From positions 25,959-33,701 of the forward strand of contig DKPS01000211.1 in the NCBI GenBank assembly GCA_002471345.1: a DNA stretch of 7,743 nucleotides, read 5' to 3'. The DNA is from Saprospiraceae bacterium UBA7328. Its GTDB lineage: Bacteria > Bacteroidota > Bacteroidia > Chitinophagales > Saprospiraceae. Of this stretch, positions 5,766-7,743 are shown piece after piece. The notes below the pieces were generated by a model that saw nothing but the letters and a program-made list of their open reading frames with translations, made no database searches and was not told where the DNA came from. Position numbers and translations under genes: made by a program. Within the stretch, counting starts at the first letter, position 1, and every line of letters begins with the position of its first letter.

Positions 5766-6983
5766 TTAGTGTTCACTCCACTCTACAGAGTCCAAATCCA
5801 CTCCTTCTTTGTACATTTCCCAAATTGGACTTAAGTCTCTCATATGATTTACTCCTTTAGAGAGCATATCTATTGCTATATCTATTTCTTCATCAGTCGT
5901 AAATCTACCCAGACTAAATCTAATAGATGAATGTGCCAAGTCATCTCCTAGTCCTAACGCAATAAGTACATAAGAAGGTTCAAGTGATGCTGAAGTACAT
6001 GCTGATCCGGAAGATACAGCAATGTTCTGATTAAAGGTCATCATAAGCCCTTCGCCCTCTAAATGCTTAAAGGATATATTGGTCACATGAGGCATTCTGT
6101 GATCTACATTTCCATTTATATAAGTCTCCTCAATCTTGCACAATTCAGATTCTAATCTATCTCTCATTTTACTGAGCCTGGCAGCATCTTTCAACATTTC
6201 CTGATCTGCAATTTCGCACGCCTTTCCTAGCCCTACAATCCCAGGAACATTCAAAGTGCCAGATCTCATTCCTCTTTCATGGCCGCCACCGTCCATCTGC
6301 GCTGTCACTTTTACTCTAGGATTCTTCCTATTTACAAATAGAGCCCCAACTCCTTTAGGTCCATACATCTTATGTGCCGTAAACGCCATTAAGTGAACTC
6401 CAACCTCTTTTGGTTTTACAGGAATTTTTCCTACTGCTTGTGTAGCATCACTCATGAAAAGAACTCCATGTTTTTCACATATCTCACCAATTTCTTTCAT
6501 TGGCTGGATAACACCAGTTTCATTATTTGCCCACATTATTGAAACAAGAACTGTTGAACTTGTTATAGCAGCTTCAAGTTTTTTAAGATCAACTCGTCCA
6601 TCTCGTTCTACATCAAGATAGGTAACTTCTCCGCCCATCTTTTCTATCTTGTCACAAGAGTCAAGAACTGCTTTGTGTTCTGTTTTCAAGGTAATAATGT
6701 GGTTACCTTTTCTTTTATACATTTCAAATACACCTTTTAGAGCAAGGTTGTCCGACTCTGTCGCACCTGATGTGAAAATAATTTCCTTTTCAGATACACC
6801 TATAAGATTAGCTACTTGTTCCCTTGCATAATCTACACCTTCTTCAGCCTCCCACCCAAAAGGATGATTTCGACTGGCCGCATTTCCAGACTTTTCGTAA
6901 AAGTATGGAAGCATAGTATCTACTACGCGTGGGTCACATGGAGTAGTAGCATTATTATCTAAATATATTTTTCTTGATTTCAT
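5766..6983 (-). CDS. iscS: Cysteine desulfurase IscS
   Basis: This 405-residue PLP enzyme converts cysteine to alanine and carries the sulfur as a persulfide to IscU and other acceptors. It aligns along its whole length with E. coli IscS (404 residues). The N-terminal IYLDNNATTP, TSGATESDN, TEHKAVLD and MWANNETGV pocket motifs are followed by the PLP lysine in FTAHKMYGPKG (Lys205). The sulfur-carrying Cys329 lies in SSGSACTSASLEPSY, on the long flexible loop of the IscS group rather than the short loop of SufS. The C-terminus LSPIWEMYKEGVDLDSVEWSEH closely matches the E. coli tail that docks IscU. It is the first gene of the cluster. No iscR regulator precedes it; the divergent neighbour is a peptidase. 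The assignment is secure. Confidence 0.98.
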   Translation of the reverse strand: MKSRKIYLDNNATTPCDPRVVDTMLPYFYEKSGNAASRNHPFGWEAEEGVDYAREQVANLIGVSEKEIIFTSGATESDNLALKGVFEMYKRKGNHIITLKTEHKAVLDSCDKIEKMGGEVTYLDVERDGRVDLKKLEAAITSSTVLVSIMWANNETGVIQPMKEIGEICEKHGVLFMSDATQAVGKIPVKPKEVGVHLMAFTAHKMYGPKGVGALFVNRKNPRVKVTAQMDGGGHERGMRSGTLNVPGIVGLGKACEIADQEMLKDAARLSKMRDRLESELCKIEETYINGNVDHRMPHVTNISFKHLEGEGLMMTFNQNIAVSSGSACTSASLEPSYVLIALGLGDDLAHSSIRFSLGRFTTDEEIDIAIDMLSKGVNHMRDLSPIWEMYKEGVDLDSVEWSEH

Positions 6984-7070
6984 CAGATTATTTTAAAACC
7001 TATTGCGTTTATTTGTTGATCACTTCTAAAATGAAAAGTTAATAACGAAGAGTAGTCAATAAAGTTCGGG

Positions 7071-7102
7071 CAAAGGTATCTGTATTTTATGTATGATCAT
7101 AA
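7071..7102 (-). promoter_or_regulatory. Probable promoter for iscS
   Basis: On the minus strand TACCTTTG (7071-7078) matches the Bacteroidota -7 consensus TAnnTTTG exactly. The -33 region at the expected distance reads TTATG (7098-7102), a poor match to TTTG. It lies about 88 bases before the iscS start, in the 232-base divergent gap. No exact consensus promoter was found on the plus strand of this gap for the peptidase gene. Confidence 0.45.
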
Positions 7103-7215
7103 CTATAAGTCACCTTCAATACACTTATTTGTTTAATATAGTTAAGTAAAATTTGTTAAATCCTTTTATTTATTGTTTTCGTCTCATTATATCTAGGAAG
7201 ATATGGCCTTTGCAA

Positions 7216-7743
7216 ATGATCATTTTCGCATTTGCTTTTCAGAATATTACTCTCAATGCTCAGAAAGACTCTTGTCTTTTTGTATCTCCGGTCAAGCATC
7301 AGATCCTGTCATCTGGCTCCTTCGGTGAACCAAGATCTACTCATTTTCATAGTGGTGTTGATATTAAGCCATACCATGGGTCTGGAAAGGATGCTTTAGT
7401 TGCAATTGGAGATGGATACATTTCTCGCATTAGAATAACCCCAGACAGTTATGGAAAAGCGATTTATCTGGATCACCCTTGTGGATATACCTCTGTTTAT
7501 GCCCATATGGATTCTTTTAACTCAACGATCGAAGATTATATTGATAAAGTAAGGATTGCCACAAAAAAATCCGAAATAGATCAAATCCCACCACCAAATG
7601 CATTGAAAATAAAACAAGGTGATATTCTGGGTTATATGGGAAACAGTGGCAATAGCTTTGGTGCACATCTTCATTTCGAAATAAGAAACACAACCTCGGA
7701 AGCACCTATTAATCCTGTTCTGTTTGGTATTGGTCATAAAGAC
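7216..7743 (+). CDS. Secreted M23-family (LytM-type) metallopeptidase, N-terminal part (cut by right edge)
   Basis: The 176 visible codons run off the window without a stop. The M23 zinc-site motifs are present: H45-SGV-D49 in HFHSGVDIKP, YAHM (His97) and H151-L-H153 in GAHLHFEIR, with the family KQGDILGYMGNSGNS stretch before it. M23 enzymes cut peptide cross-links of peptidoglycan, so this is probably an envelope hydrolase. An N-terminal hydrophobic stretch ending in LNAQ (about residues 2-16) looks like a signal peptide, but from ATG 7216 it lacks the usual basic n-region. The frame stays open upstream to a TAA at 7147-7149 and encodes SRKIWPLQ just before the ATG. The true start may therefore be upstream at a non-ATG codon (TTG at 7153 or 7210 are options). 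The catalytic domain is at the N-terminal end, and more domains may follow outside the window. Confidence 0.9.
   Translation, partial: MIIFAFAFQNITLNAQKDSCLFVSPVKHQILSSGSFGEPRSTHFHSGVDIKPYHGSGKDALVAIGDGYISRIRITPDSYGKAIYLDHPCGYTSVYAHMDSFNSTIEDYIDKVRIATKKSEIDQIPPPNALKIKQGDILGYMGNSGNSFGAHLHFEIRNTTSEAPINPVLFGIGHKD

Noticed and set aside
5423..6831. Short plus-strand frames opposite iscU and iscS
   Set aside because: They are shadows of conserved enzyme genes and encode no recognisable protein.
7128..7155. TTTG and TAAAATTTG as a promoter for the M23 gene
   Set aside because: The -7 element has one base too many and the spacer is only 15 bases, well short of the 19-21 usually seen in Bacteroidota.
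7203..7329. ATG at 7203 after AGGAAG as start of the peptidase or of a small leader peptide
   Set aside because: It is out of frame with the M23 domain and stops after about 41 codons; the spacing from AGGAAG to this ATG is only two bases, too short for a good ribosome site.
7517..7737. Two short minus-strand frames near the right edge
   Set aside because: They overlap the M23 peptidase domain with its HLHFE motif; the sense frame explains the sequence.

Overview
The window looks like chromosomal DNA of a Bacteroidota bacterium, most likely a Cytophagales-like marine or soil lineage. The evidence is an AT-rich sequence with almost no Shine-Dalgarno sites, at least one promoter with the Bacteroidota sigma-A pattern (TTG, about 20 nt, TAnnTTTG), two secreted head-GIN-domain proteins, and a SMUG2/DUF4918-type uracil-DNA glycosylase. 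The lineage within the phylum is inferred, not proven.

Layout. Positions 1-1250 (minus) hold the first 416 codons of the DNA polymerase III alpha subunit (dnaE), cut by the left edge just after the first two catalytic aspartates. Behind it on the same strand (1367-1951) is a small exported protein of unknown function whose C-terminal half resembles a degenerate OmpA-like fold. A 549-base AT-rich gap without genes follows. Next come three plus-strand genes: a SMUG2-like uracil-DNA glycosylase that needs a TTG start (2501-3187), and two tandem paralogues of a secreted head-GIN/DUF2807 beta-helix protein (3293-3997 and 4096-4809). A strong hairpin terminator at 4857-4900 closes this block.

From the other side, converging on that terminator, runs a minus-strand iscS-iscU-iscA cluster (6983 down to 4923). 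IscS takes sulfur from cysteine, IscU is the scaffold on which the Fe-S cluster is built, and IscA is an A-type carrier. A second promoter with an almost ideal Bacteroidota consensus lies between iscS and iscU, so the scaffold and carrier can be transcribed separately from the desulfurase. Divergent from iscS, a secreted M23-family metallopeptidase (7216 to the right edge) begins and is cut by the window end.

Most of the window is housekeeping: replication, base excision repair, Fe-S assembly and cell-wall hydrolysis. I do not see a defence system, mobile element, CRISPR array or RNA gene. The part most worth a second look is the tandem GIN pair. The two proteins have diverged to roughly half identity, yet a 33-nt non-coding element after each stop is 30/33 identical and forms the left arm of a hairpin. 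The rung motifs of each protein also appear homogenised, mostly [S/N]TG in the first copy and SSG throughout the second.
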